A stretch of DNA of 7,063 bases from Actinomycetota bacterium (GCA_030839105.1 JAUZEI010000549.1:1-7063), one strand, 5' to 3'; shown: positions 1-5,640, counted from the first letter of the stretch. A program made the numbers and translations. Notes: a model not told the origin generated them from the letters alone.

Positions 1-2
1 GC

Positions 3-179
3 AACGGGGGCGGGCGGCTCGCGTCGGCCTTCGCAGTGCGCGTCGCGTCGTTCCGCACCGCCAAGATCGTCGAGGTTCGCCGCGAGACCGATGTCGCGGT
101 CGGCGCGCTTCAGTCGTCGATGAAGTCATCCTCGTCGACCACGACGTCCCAACGCTGCGCGCACTCACCGCAGAGATAG
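3..179 (+). CDS. Possible 3' end of a plus-strand gene (left-edge partial)
   Basis: An open frame enters from the left edge with codon starts at 3, 6 and so on, and ends at TAG 177-179. Over bases 1-110 almost every third codon position is G or C, and the peptide reads like ordinary protein (for example FRTAKIVEVRRETDVAVGAL). The antisense frame with the same third positions gives a charged, shadow-like peptide. From about base 113 the frame runs antisense through the acidic tail of the zinc-ribbon gene and becomes Ser/Thr-rich, so the true end is uncertain. If real, it is the C-terminus of a protein I do not recognise, overlapping the convergent zinc-ribbon gene by about 70 bases. It could equally be non-coding flank. 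Confidence 0.28.
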   Translation, partial: NGGGRLASAFAVRVASFRTAKIVEVRRETDVAVGALQSSMKSSSSTTTSQRCAHSPQR

Positions 180-283
180 ACGACGCTGTCGCCGGGCTCG
201 AGGTCGTCGTCGGGCCCGATGAGCTGTGCGAGGTGCGCGGTGCCGCCGCACTCCATGCAATCGATATGTTCCGCAATCGGCAT
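110..283 (-). CDS. Small four-cysteine zinc-ribbon protein, 57 aa
   Basis: The ATG at 283 opens a 57-residue acidic protein ending at TGA (112-110). Two CxxC knuckles, Cys9-Met-Glu-Cys12 and Cys38-Gly-Glu-Cys41, are 25 residues apart, the layout of a small zinc ribbon binding one Zn2+. The linker (PDDDLEPGDSVVY) and tail (VVVDEDDFIDD) are strongly acidic. The protein is probably cytoplasmic, with no signal peptide or membrane segment. Its function is unknown; small ribbons like this often mediate protein or nucleic-acid contacts, but nothing here shows which. It lies 59 bases downstream of aguB on the same strand. A promoter in that gap, with TACCGT ending 7 bases before the ATG, suggests separate leaderless expression. 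A GGAGG at 303-299 is 15 bases from the start, too far for a normal ribosome site. Confidence 0.8.
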   Translation of the reverse strand: MPIAEHIDCMECGGTAHLAQLIGPDDDLEPGDSVVYLCGECAQRWDVVVDEDDFIDD

Positions 284-290
284 GATCACG

Positions 291-318
291 ACGGTACGCC
301 TCCGCCCGGAGCCGTCAA
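291..318 (-). promoter_or_regulatory. Sigma70-type leaderless promoter of the zinc-ribbon gene
   Basis: On the minus strand a -35-like TTGACG (318-313) is followed by a 16-base spacer and a -10-like TACCGT (296-291). The ATG begins 7 bases further on (283), so transcription would start at or next to the A of ATG and give a leaderless mRNA. Both hexamers fit the actinobacterial housekeeping sigma consensus, and this is the best complete promoter in the window. A 12-bp perfect palindrome, centred on GGCGCGCC at 325-336, lies just upstream of the -35. It may be chance in such GC-rich DNA. Confidence 0.6.
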
Positions 319-342
319 GAGTCCACGGCGCGCCGTCGATGC

Positions 343-1263
343 TCAGCCCGACTCCGTCAGAGGTCCGTACGTCTCCGGGCGGCGCGTCGCCGGGAACGGG
401 AAGAGGTCGAGCCAATCGCGCGCCTGGTCGAGGTCGAGGTCGGCGACCAGGACGGCCGGCTCCGAGCGGGGCGCCTGCACGAGCACCCGGCCGTACGGGT
501 CGCTGATGAACGACGAGCCGTAGAAGGTGAGCGGTCCCTCGGTGCCCGTGCGGTTGACCGCGACCATGAACGTGCCATTCATGATCCCCTGCGCTTTGAT
601 GACCTGCTCCCACAGCGGTTCGGTATCGAAGCCGGGATGATCGGGCTCCGAGCCGATCGCGGTCGGGTACACGAGCACCTCGGCGCCTGCGAGTGCGAAC
701 GCGCGCGACGTCTCCGGAAACCACTGGTCCCAGCACGTCGGGAATCCGAACGCGGCGGAGTCGATCGGCGTGACCGGCCAGCCCGAGTCGCCGGGCCGAA
801 ACCACGTGTCCTCGTAGTAGCCGGCGGTCACCGGGAGGTGCGTCTTGCGCGTGTGCGCCACGAGCGTGCCGTCGGGCGCTACCACGAACGCGGTGTTGTA
901 GCCGAGCCCGCCGTCGGTGGCCGCCTCGTAGCACGAAGCGTGCACGTAGACATCCGACTCGCGCGCGTTGCGAGCGGCGAGCGCATACGTCGGACCGCCG
1001 GGCACCGGTTCCGGCTGCGCGGCGGGATGCTCGGGATCGCGCGGCTCGACCGCGAAGTACCGCGATCGCGTGAGCTCCGGCAGACAGACCAGCCGCGCCC
1101 CTTCGTGCGCGGCGCCCGCGATGCCCTCGGCGAGGGCAGCGTCGTGCTCGTCGGGATCGGCGTGCCACATCATCTGCACGAGCGCGACCCGGAACGGTGC
1201 TCGCGTCGGTTCGTGGACGCGGGCAGGCGACGGCCGGAGGTCGTATTCCGTTCGCAGGATCAC
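343..1263 (-). CDS. aguB: N-carbamoylputrescine amidase-type carbon-nitrogen hydrolase
   Basis: This 306-residue nitrilase-superfamily enzyme is predicted to hydrolyse N-carbamoylputrescine to putrescine, CO2 and NH3 in the cytoplasm. The Glu-Lys-Cys triad is visible as Glu63 (CLPEL), Lys140 (RKTHLP) and Cys177 (FPTCWDQWFPE). AguB-like blocks include GYYEDTWFRPGDSGW (148-162), YPTAIGSEP (199-207) and FYGSSFISDPYGR (247-259). The stretch after YPTAIGSEP departs from the AguB pattern I remember: EPLWEQVIKAQGIMN replaces the usual HW...GHAAAN region. The exact substrate therefore rests mainly on the aguA neighbour. The GTG at 1263 is chosen because it overlaps the aguA stop (GTGA, 1263-1260), has a weak CAGG 7 bases upstream, and no later start keeps the first strand (FRVALVQM). 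About 25 residues precede the core. Alternatives are beta-ureidopropionase or another C-N hydrolase. Confidence 0.8.
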   Translation of the reverse strand: MILRTEYDLRPSPARVHEPTRAPFRVALVQMMWHADPDEHDAALAEGIAGAAHEGARLVCLPELTRSRYFAVEPRDPEHPAAQPEPVPGGPTYALAARNARESDVYVHASCYEAATDGGLGYNTAFVVAPDGTLVAHTRKTHLPVTAGYYEDTWFRPGDSGWPVTPIDSAAFGFPTCWDQWFPETSRAFALAGAEVLVYPTAIGSEPDHPGFDTEPLWEQVIKAQGIMNGTFMVAVNRTGTEGPLTFYGSSFISDPYGRVLVQAPRSEPAVLVADLDLDQARDWLDLFPFPATRRPETYGPLTESG

Positions 1264-2258
1264 GCCGGTACCTGCTGGGTGATGCAGTGCACACCGCCGC
1301 CCCCGTACGCGAGCACCACGCCTGGTACCGGGATCACGGTTCGACCGGGATAATGCGCGCCGATGAGCGCGCACGCCTCATCATCGAACGCGTGACCGCT
1401 CACCGGAACCGCAACGAAACCGTTGCCCGCATAGACGTTGACGTAAGGGACCGGAAGCCGAAGGCCCGCGTAGTCGGCGTATGGCAGCACCGGCACCTCG
1501 CTCACCTCGAAGCCCGCCGACCGGAGCCGAGCGGCATTCTCGGCGGCGATGATCGCATTGGGGTTCGAGGGATCGTCGCAACCCTGCACGATCACACCGC
1601 CCGTCGGCGTGAAAGCCACGACGTTGTCGACGTGACCGTCGGTACCGACGTCCTCGGCGATCGCGTCGGCCAACCAGACGACGCGCTCCGCTCCCAGCCA
1701 CGTTCGCAGCGCGTCCTCGATCTGCACACGGCTGCGCTGCGGATTGCGATTCGGGTTCAGCAGACAACGCTCGGTGGTGACGAGAGCGCCGCGACCGTCG
1801 ACGGCGATCGAACCGCCCTCGAGCACCAAGGGCGCTTCGTGGACGGGTATCCCGAGTCGACGGGCCACCTCGGCGCCGACAACGGCGTCGTCGTCGTACG
1901 GTTGTTGTTTCTCGCCCCACGCGTTGAATCGGAAGTGGACCGCGTGCACCTCACCCTCGGGGGTGCGCACGCCGATGGGCCCGTCGTCGCGTATCCAAGC
2001 GTCGTCGATGGGGAGCGCCACGATCCCGGTCGCCGTACCGACAAGGTCTCGCGCGCTCACGACGTCGTCCGGGCGCGCGACGAGCGTGACCGGTTCGAAC
2101 GCGGCGACGGCGCGAACGATTGCCGCGTAGTCGCGCCGGGCCGGCTCCAACTGCGCCGGCGTGAAGATGCATTGCGGTACGTCGGGCGGCCACGCGATCA
2201 ACGTGCGCGCGTGCGGCTCGGTCTCGGCGGGCATGCGCGATCCCGAGGGAAGAGGCAC
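1260..2258 (-). CDS. aguA: Agmatine deiminase (PAD_porph family)
   Basis: This 332-residue protein is predicted to hydrolyse agmatine to N-carbamoylputrescine and NH3, the first step of the agmatine route to putrescine. Family signatures occur in order: MPAETEPH (9-16), DDAWIRDDGP (85-94), FNAWGEK (111-117), LEGGSI (146-151), CLLNPNRNP (165-173), TDGHVDN (206-212), VNVYAGNG (273-280) and the C-terminal GGGGVHCITQQ. The nucleophile is Cys325. His209 with Asp211, Glu147 and Asp92 are the expected catalytic and guanidinium-binding residues. The length is slightly below the usual 340-370. The GTG at 2258 is preferred because TAGCTT (2270-2265) ends 6 bases upstream, as for leaderless genes. The ATG at 2234 (Met9), with a weak GGGA before it, is an alternative that still keeps MPAE. 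The gene is first in an operon with aguB and diverges from the cyclase gene. Confidence 0.93.
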   Translation of the reverse strand: MPLPSGSRMPAETEPHARTLIAWPPDVPQCIFTPAQLEPARRDYAAIVRAVAAFEPVTLVARPDDVVSARDLVGTATGIVALPIDDAWIRDDGPIGVRTPEGEVHAVHFRFNAWGEKQQPYDDDAVVGAEVARRLGIPVHEAPLVLEGGSIAVDGRGALVTTERCLLNPNRNPQRSRVQIEDALRTWLGAERVVWLADAIAEDVGTDGHVDNVVAFTPTGGVIVQGCDDPSNPNAIIAAENAARLRSAGFEVSEVPVLPYADYAGLRLPVPYVNVYAGNGFVAVPVSGHAFDDEACALIGAHYPGRTVIPVPGVVLAYGGGGVHCITQQVPA

Positions 2259-2264
2259 GACGGC

Positions 2265-2274
2265 AAGCTAGCGT
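2265..2274. promoter_or_regulatory. Bidirectional -10 pair between aguA and the cyclase gene
   Basis: Two opposed TANNNT boxes overlap around the palindrome GCTAGC (2267-2272). The plus-strand box is TAGCGT (2269-2274), 7 bases before the cyclase ATG at 2282. The minus-strand box is TAGCTT (2270-2265), 6 bases before the aguA GTG at 2258. Either placement would put the transcript start at the start codon. I see no convincing -35 on either strand, which is common for leaderless actinobacterial promoters. Polymerase could serve only one direction at a time, so the two units may compete. Confidence 0.55.
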
Positions 2275-2281
2275 GCGGCCC

Positions 2282-3217
2282 ATGCCGCTCAGCGCCGATC
2301 TCGCGCAGTTGGCCGCACGCGTCTCGAACTGGGGGCGGTGGGGCGGCGACGACCAGCGCGGCACCCTCAACCTGATCACGCCCGAGGTCGTCCGCCGTGG
2401 CATCGCCTCGGCCCGCACCGGCCGTTCGTTCTCGCTTGCCTTGCCGTTCGACCAGACCGGGCCGCAGTGGGACAACGTGCACATGCCCGAGCGGACCAAT
2501 CCCGAGTTGCGCACCCACACCGTCAACGTCGCGTTCACGGGCGACACACGCGACTTCACGACCAGTGACGACTCGTTCCGGATGGGCTCGCAGGCCGTCA
2601 CGCACTGGGACGCGATGGCGCATGTCGGCTACGACGGCAAGCTCTACAACGACGTCGCGAACGACGTCGTCCGCGCCGACGACGGCGCGCGCCGGCTCGG
2701 CATCGAGCACTTCGGCCCGGTGGTGACGCGCGGCATTCTGCTCGACATTGCGCGCCTCCACGGCGTCGACCACTTCGACGACAACTACGCGATCTCGGGC
2801 GATGACCTCGAACACGCCGCGGCCCACGCCGGAGTCGTCGTCGAACCGGGCGACGCACTGCTCGTGCGCACTGGCCACATGTACTTCCTGCGCGCGGGCG
2901 ACAAGCAGCGCTACTCGATGCCGTCACCGGGCCTGTCGACGAAGTCGATCGAGTACCTGCGCGATCACGACGTCGCCGCGGTCGCGACCGACACGATGAC
3001 CTTCGAGGTCTATCCCTGCGAGGACCCGACCATCTTCATGCCCGTGCACATGATCCAGCTCCGCGACATGGGGCTCGCTCAGGGTCAGAACTGGAACCTC
3101 GACGATCTCGCGGCCGACTGCGCGAGCGACGCCCGGTACGACTTCCTGCTCGTCGCGCCGCCCCTTCCCCTCACCGGAGCCGTCGGCGCGCCCGTAGTCC
3201 CCGTCGCGATCAAATAG
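2282..3217 (+). CDS. Cyclase family (PF04199) metal-dependent hydrolase
   Basis: This 311-residue protein belongs to the cyclase/kynurenine-formamidase-like family, which hydrolyses amide, ester or lactone bonds with bound divalent metal. The opening NWGRWGGDDQRGTLNLIT (16-33) and the metal motif THWDAMAHVGYDGKLYN (107-123; His108, Asp110 and His114 as ligands) are typical. So are the VEPGDALLVRTG block (187-198) and the C-terminal LLVAPPLPLTGAVGAPVVPVAIK region. His256 in FMPVHMIQLRDMG is another probable active-site histidine. The ATG at 2282 is chosen because the -10-like TAGCGT ends 7 bases upstream; a GTG at 2273 in the same frame would overlap that box. It is the only confident plus-strand gene here, divergent from aguA and convergent with the SDR pair. 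The substrate cannot be read from the sequence, and a link to agmatine metabolism is only suggested by the shared promoter. Confidence 0.9.
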   Translation: MPLSADLAQLAARVSNWGRWGGDDQRGTLNLITPEVVRRGIASARTGRSFSLALPFDQTGPQWDNVHMPERTNPELRTHTVNVAFTGDTRDFTTSDDSFRMGSQAVTHWDAMAHVGYDGKLYNDVANDVVRADDGARRLGIEHFGPVVTRGILLDIARLHGVDHFDDNYAISGDDLEHAAAHAGVVVEPGDALLVRTGHMYFLRAGDKQRYSMPSPGLSTKSIEYLRDHDVAAVATDTMTFEVYPCEDPTIFMPVHMIQLRDMGLAQGQNWNLDDLAADCASDARYDFLLVAPPLPLTGAVGAPVVPVAIK

Positions 3218-3236
3218 TCGACGGGGAGATACCCGA

Positions 3237-4040
3237 TCAGGCGCCGTCCGACGCGCCCGCGGGGTCGTCGAGCGGAGGGTTCGGTTGTACCTCGACGATC
3301 GGCATCCACATGTGTGCGGGCGCGGTGACCACCGCGACCACGGCGCGGCCGACGTCGTCCGGTTGCATCGTGTTGAAGTGGCGTTGGATTCCGAAACGCT
3401 GCCAGCGCGGCATCAGCTCGTCGAAGATCGAGAGATCCCAGTCGTCGGCGAATCCCGTCAGGGTCGGTCCGACCCGCACGACCGACGACCGGATCCCGAC
3501 GCCTTCGCACTCGAGCGCGAGTGTCTGCGCGAACGTCTCCAGGCCGGTCTTGCTCGAGCCGTACGTCGCGAGGTGCGGACGCTTGTGCTCGGTCGCGTCG
3601 GAGGAGATGAAAACGATGTCGCCGGGCCGCGCTTCGGCGCGCAGCTGGGCGACGACGCGGCGCGTCAGGAGGATGGGGCCGAGCAGGTTCGTCTCGAGAA
3701 TCCGCCGGTGGTCGTCGTCGCTCATCTCGTGGACCGCCCCGGGGAGCGCCGTGCCGGCGTTGTTCACCAACACGTCGATCGTGCCGCCCTGATCGCGCAT
3801 GGACGCGCAGAAGGCGTCGATCGACTGCGGCTCGGTGACGTCGAGAGGGTGCACGAGCGGTGTGCCGCCGACGTCGGCGACCAGCTTGGCGGTCTCGTCG
3901 AGTTGGTCGAGCCGGCGCGCACCGAGCCCCACGCTCCAACCCAGCTGCCCGAGCCCGACTGCGATCGCCCGGCCGATCCCCGCCGACGCGCCGGTGACCA
4001 CCGCGAGCCGCGGCGCCGATGCCAATGCCTCAGGCGCCAA
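3237..4040 (-). CDS. SDR-family oxidoreductase (first of pair along the window)
   Basis: A 267-residue classical short-chain dehydrogenase/reductase with a Rossmann fold. The cofactor loop TGASAGIG is at 16-23, the NNAG motif at 93-96, and the catalytic residues are Ser147 (FISS), Tyr160 and Lys164 (YGSSK). Arginines after strand 2 (ARRLDQ, 41-46), rather than an acidic residue, suggest NADP(H). The substrate is unknown. The C-terminus ends PAHMWMPIVEVQPNPP plus a polar tail. The TTG at 4040 is supported by GGCGGAG ending 6 bases upstream and overlaps the 3' end of the upstream SDR gene by 11 bases, indicating one operon. A second in-frame TTG at 4025 has GAGG only 2 bases away, so it is less likely. 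It converges on the cyclase gene with 19 bases between the stops. Confidence 0.92.
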   Translation of the reverse strand: MAPEALASAPRLAVVTGASAGIGRAIAVGLGQLGWSVGLGARRLDQLDETAKLVADVGGTPLVHPLDVTEPQSIDAFCASMRDQGGTIDVLVNNAGTALPGAVHEMSDDDHRRILETNLLGPILLTRRVVAQLRAEARPGDIVFISSDATEHKRPHLATYGSSKTGLETFAQTLALECEGVGIRSSVVRVGPTLTGFADDWDLSIFDELMPRWQRFGIQRHFNTMQPDDVGRAVVAVVTAPAHMWMPIVEVQPNPPLDDPAGASDGA

Positions 4041-4824
4041 GGAATTCTCCGCCGTTGACGTCGAGCGTCTGCCCCGTCACGACGCGCGACCAGGGCGACA
4101 CGAAGAACACGACGCTGTTCGCGATCTCGTCCTGCGGCGGGATGACGCGCAGCGGGATCCGAGCCTCGATCTCGGCGCGCACCTCGTCGCGGGCGATGCC
4201 ACGCGATTCCGACTCCCAACCGATGAACGTCTCGACGTTCGGTCCCCCGATCCAGCCCGGCGCAACGCAGTTCACGCGGACGCCGGTCGGTCCGAGCTCG
4301 ACGGCCATGGTCTTGGCCGCGGTCTGGATCGCCGCCTTCGACGAGGAGTACCCGCCTTCGAGTGGGCGGATGTTGCGCATGCTCATCGAGATGATGAACA
4401 CCACCGACGCGTCGCCGTGGTCGGCGGCGGCTTGCTTCAAATGCGGGAGGCACGTTTGCGTGAGGCCCAGCGCGCCCCAGACGTTCACCTCGAAGATCTT
4501 GCGCCACTTGGTGAGGTCAACCGCTTCGAACTGCTCGAAGGTATCCATGCGGAACGCGTTGTTGACCAGCCCGTCGAGGCGTCCGTAGGCGTCGATCGTC
4601 CCACCGACGAGCGCCTTCACCTGCTCGCCGTCGACCAGGTTCGTCGGCAGGGCGAGGGCGCGGCCACCGTCGTTCTCGATCTCCTTTTGGACCTGGGCCA
4701 GGTACTCGGCGTTGCGGGCCGCGAGCACCACCGTGGCTCCCTCTCGGGCGAGAGCCCGGGCATTCGCCTGGCCGAGCCCCGGTCCGACGCCCGACACGAT
4801 GACGACTTTGTCCTGCAGCAGCAT
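4030..4824 (-). CDS. SDR-family oxidoreductase with NNAF variant motif
   Basis: A 264-residue classical SDR beginning at ATG 4824. The nucleotide-binding loop is SGVGPGLG (11-18), and Arg37 after strand 2 (AARNAEYL) suggests NADP(H). The catalytic residues are Ser146 (IISMS), Tyr159 and Lys163 (YSSSK). The C-terminal TGQTLDVNGGEFLGA is the usual SDR ending. The usual NNAG is NNAF here (88-91); I recall this from an actinobacterial SDR subgroup, so it is probably not a loss of function. The start agrees with family N-termini (MLLQDKVVIVSG), but I see neither a spaced ribosome site nor a -10 box just upstream. Expression may come from within or beyond the 169-base gap separating it from the HD gene. 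Its last 11 bases overlap the next SDR gene. The reaction is a generic alcohol/ketone redox step with unknown substrate. Confidence 0.92.
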   Translation of the reverse strand: MLLQDKVVIVSGVGPGLGQANARALAREGATVVLAARNAEYLAQVQKEIENDGGRALALPTNLVDGEQVKALVGGTIDAYGRLDGLVNNAFRMDTFEQFEAVDLTKWRKIFEVNVWGALGLTQTCLPHLKQAAADHGDASVVFIISMSMRNIRPLEGGYSSSKAAIQTAAKTMAVELGPTGVRVNCVAPGWIGGPNVETFIGWESESRGIARDEVRAEIEARIPLRVIPPQDEIANSVVFFVSPWSRVVTGQTLDVNGGEFLGA

Positions 4825-4864
4825 CCGCCCATCAGAGTCAGCGCAAGCGCGGCGGCGCAACCTG

Positions 4865-4931
4865 GCGGCCCGGGCAACTCGATTGCGGACCGGCGGCGCA
4901 CGCCGGGGCCGGCGGCTCAAGCCCGGGCCGC
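4865..4931. repeat. 11-bp perfect inverted repeat between HD and SDR genes
   Basis: GCGGCCCGGGC at 4865-4875 is matched by its exact reverse complement at 4921-4931, with 45 bases between the arms. The spacer holds further GCCGCCGG-type repeats. It lies in the 169-base gap upstream of the second SDR gene and could form a large stem in that leader. The region is extremely GC-rich, so chance pairing is likely. Confidence 0.3.
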
Positions 4932-4944
4932 GCTCGTGCCGATG

Positions 4945-4977
4945 CCATGGTGGGCGGGTCGGAGCGGCCCCCCATGG
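4945..4977 (-). terminator. Hairpin downstream of the HD gene, possible terminator
   Basis: The arms CCATGGTGGGC (4945-4955) and GCCCCCCATGG (4967-4977) pair over 11 positions with one mismatch and an 11-base loop. On the minus strand the stem starts 16 bases after the HD-gene stop (4994). No U-tract follows, so it is not a classical intrinsic terminator. Actinobacteria can use U-poor hairpins, but processing or attenuation before the SDR pair is equally possible. Confidence 0.3.
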
Positions 4978-4993
4978 TGCGCGCTTCGGTCGA

Positions 4994-5542
4994 CTACAGC
5001 GAAGACGGCTTCGCGCAGCGGGCACGTACCAACGGCTCGAAGTGCTCGAGCGGCAAGGTGTCGTACTCGGGATCGAAGGCGACCTGGTCCCAGTCGTCGG
5101 CGAAGCGCGCGGCGAGATCGAACCAGGGCTCGCCCTCGTACTTCGCCCGGGCGTCGGGGTCGCCACCGAAGTGGTGGTAGTAGTGCCGACCCTGGAAGTC
5201 CTGGTGCGCGCGGATCATGTTGCACGTGTCGGCGCTGACGTAGGGCTTGATGATCGCAGCCGCGATCTCCGGGTGGTTCGGGACGCTGACCGCCTTGCCG
5301 ATGTCGTGCAACAGCGACGCGAACACGACCTCTTCGTCGGCCCCGGCGCGCTCGGCGCGGGTGGCGGTCTGCAACGAGTGTGTCAGCTGGTCGACCGCGA
5401 AGCCGTCGGTGATCGACGCGAGCGAACGCAATAACGCGAGCACGCTCTCGGCGACCCGGTCCTGGTGCTCGAACGTTTCCTTGCCGATCACCGCCCACTG
5501 CTCGGCGGTCGACTCGTCCATGCGGGTGAAGGTCTGCGCCAT
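4994..5542 (-). CDS. HD-domain protein resembling PhnZ/MIOX-type diiron oxygenases
   Basis: A 182-residue HD-domain protein. The putative metal ligands are His55 (LTHSLQTA), His79-Asp80 (LLHDIGK), His90 (PNHPE), His113 (RAHQDFQGRHYY) and Asp152 (DDWDQ). The block from HSLQTATRAERAGADEE through SLLHDIG, followed by HPEIAAA and a late WDQ...DPEYD, follows the order of PhnZ (phosphonate C-P cleaving) and related myo-inositol-oxygenase-like HD proteins. Those are mixed-valent diiron oxygenases rather than phosphohydrolases. A hydrolytic HD enzyme remains possible. The HFGGDPDARAKYEGEPWF insert (124-141) may define substrate specificity. The substrate is unknown, and no phosphonate genes are visible. 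The ATG at 5542 is supported by a -10-like TACGCT ending 6 bases upstream. It lies upstream of two SDRs on the same strand, separated by 169 bases. Confidence 0.87.
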   Translation of the reverse strand: MAQTFTRMDESTAEQWAVIGKETFEHQDRVAESVLALLRSLASITDGFAVDQLTHSLQTATRAERAGADEEVVFASLLHDIGKAVSVPNHPEIAAAIIKPYVSADTCNMIRAHQDFQGRHYYHHFGGDPDARAKYEGEPWFDLAARFADDWDQVAFDPEYDTLPLEHFEPLVRARCAKPSSL

Positions 5543-5548
5543 GCCGCC

Positions 5549-5554
5549 AGCGTA
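5549..5554 (-). promoter_or_regulatory. Candidate leaderless -10 box of the HD gene
   Basis: TACGCT (5554-5549 on the minus strand) matches TANNNT and ends 6 bases before the ATG at 5542, so the transcript would begin at the start codon. There is no Shine-Dalgarno-like sequence at a workable distance and no clear -35. Confidence 0.42.
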
Positions 5555-5610
5555 GAGCAGGCGGGCGGCCGATCACACCTGCTTCGCCGGGCGCGCACGG
5601 ATTCGGCGCG

Positions 5611-5635
5611 GCCCGATCCGTCGATGGGATCGGGC
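5611..5635 (-). terminator. Perfect 9-bp hairpin after the 235-aa gene, likely terminator
   Basis: GCCCGATCC (5611-5619) and GGATCGGGC (5627-5635) are exact reverse complements around a 7-base loop. On the minus strand the stem begins 5 bases after the TGA (5643-5641) of the 235-residue protein and lies well upstream of the HD gene. There is no U-tract after it. A U-poor terminator or 3'-end stabiliser of the hydrolase/235-aa transcript is the simplest reading. Confidence 0.5.
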
Positions 5636-5640
5636 TTCGA

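Noticed and set aside
325..336. 12-bp perfect palindrome ACGGCGCGCCGT
   Set aside because: It has no loop to form an RNA hairpin, and GC-only palindromes are common here. It is mentioned only because of its place upstream of a promoter.
110..1294. A 394-codon minus-strand open frame running through aguB in another register
   Set aside because: Only its last 57 codons (the zinc-ribbon protein) look real. The rest is Arg/Ala-rich shadow of aguB caused by high GC.
1197..2375. A 392-codon plus-strand open frame antisense to aguA
   Set aside because: It is a shadow frame rich in Arg, His and Val. The agmatine deiminase signatures on the minus strand are unambiguous.
3222..3235. CGGG-GAGATA-CCCG stem between the convergent cyclase and SDR genes
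   Set aside because: A 4-bp stem without a U-tract is too weak to call a terminator in DNA of this composition.
3799..5238. A 479-codon plus-strand open frame antisense to the SDR and HD genes
   Set aside because: Its composition is Arg/Ala/Ser-rich with no motifs, and the minus strand carries three clear enzyme genes over the same bases.
5571..5577. TGTGATC on the minus strand upstream of the HD gene, like a CRP half-site
   Set aside because: No matching TCACA half-site at the proper spacing.
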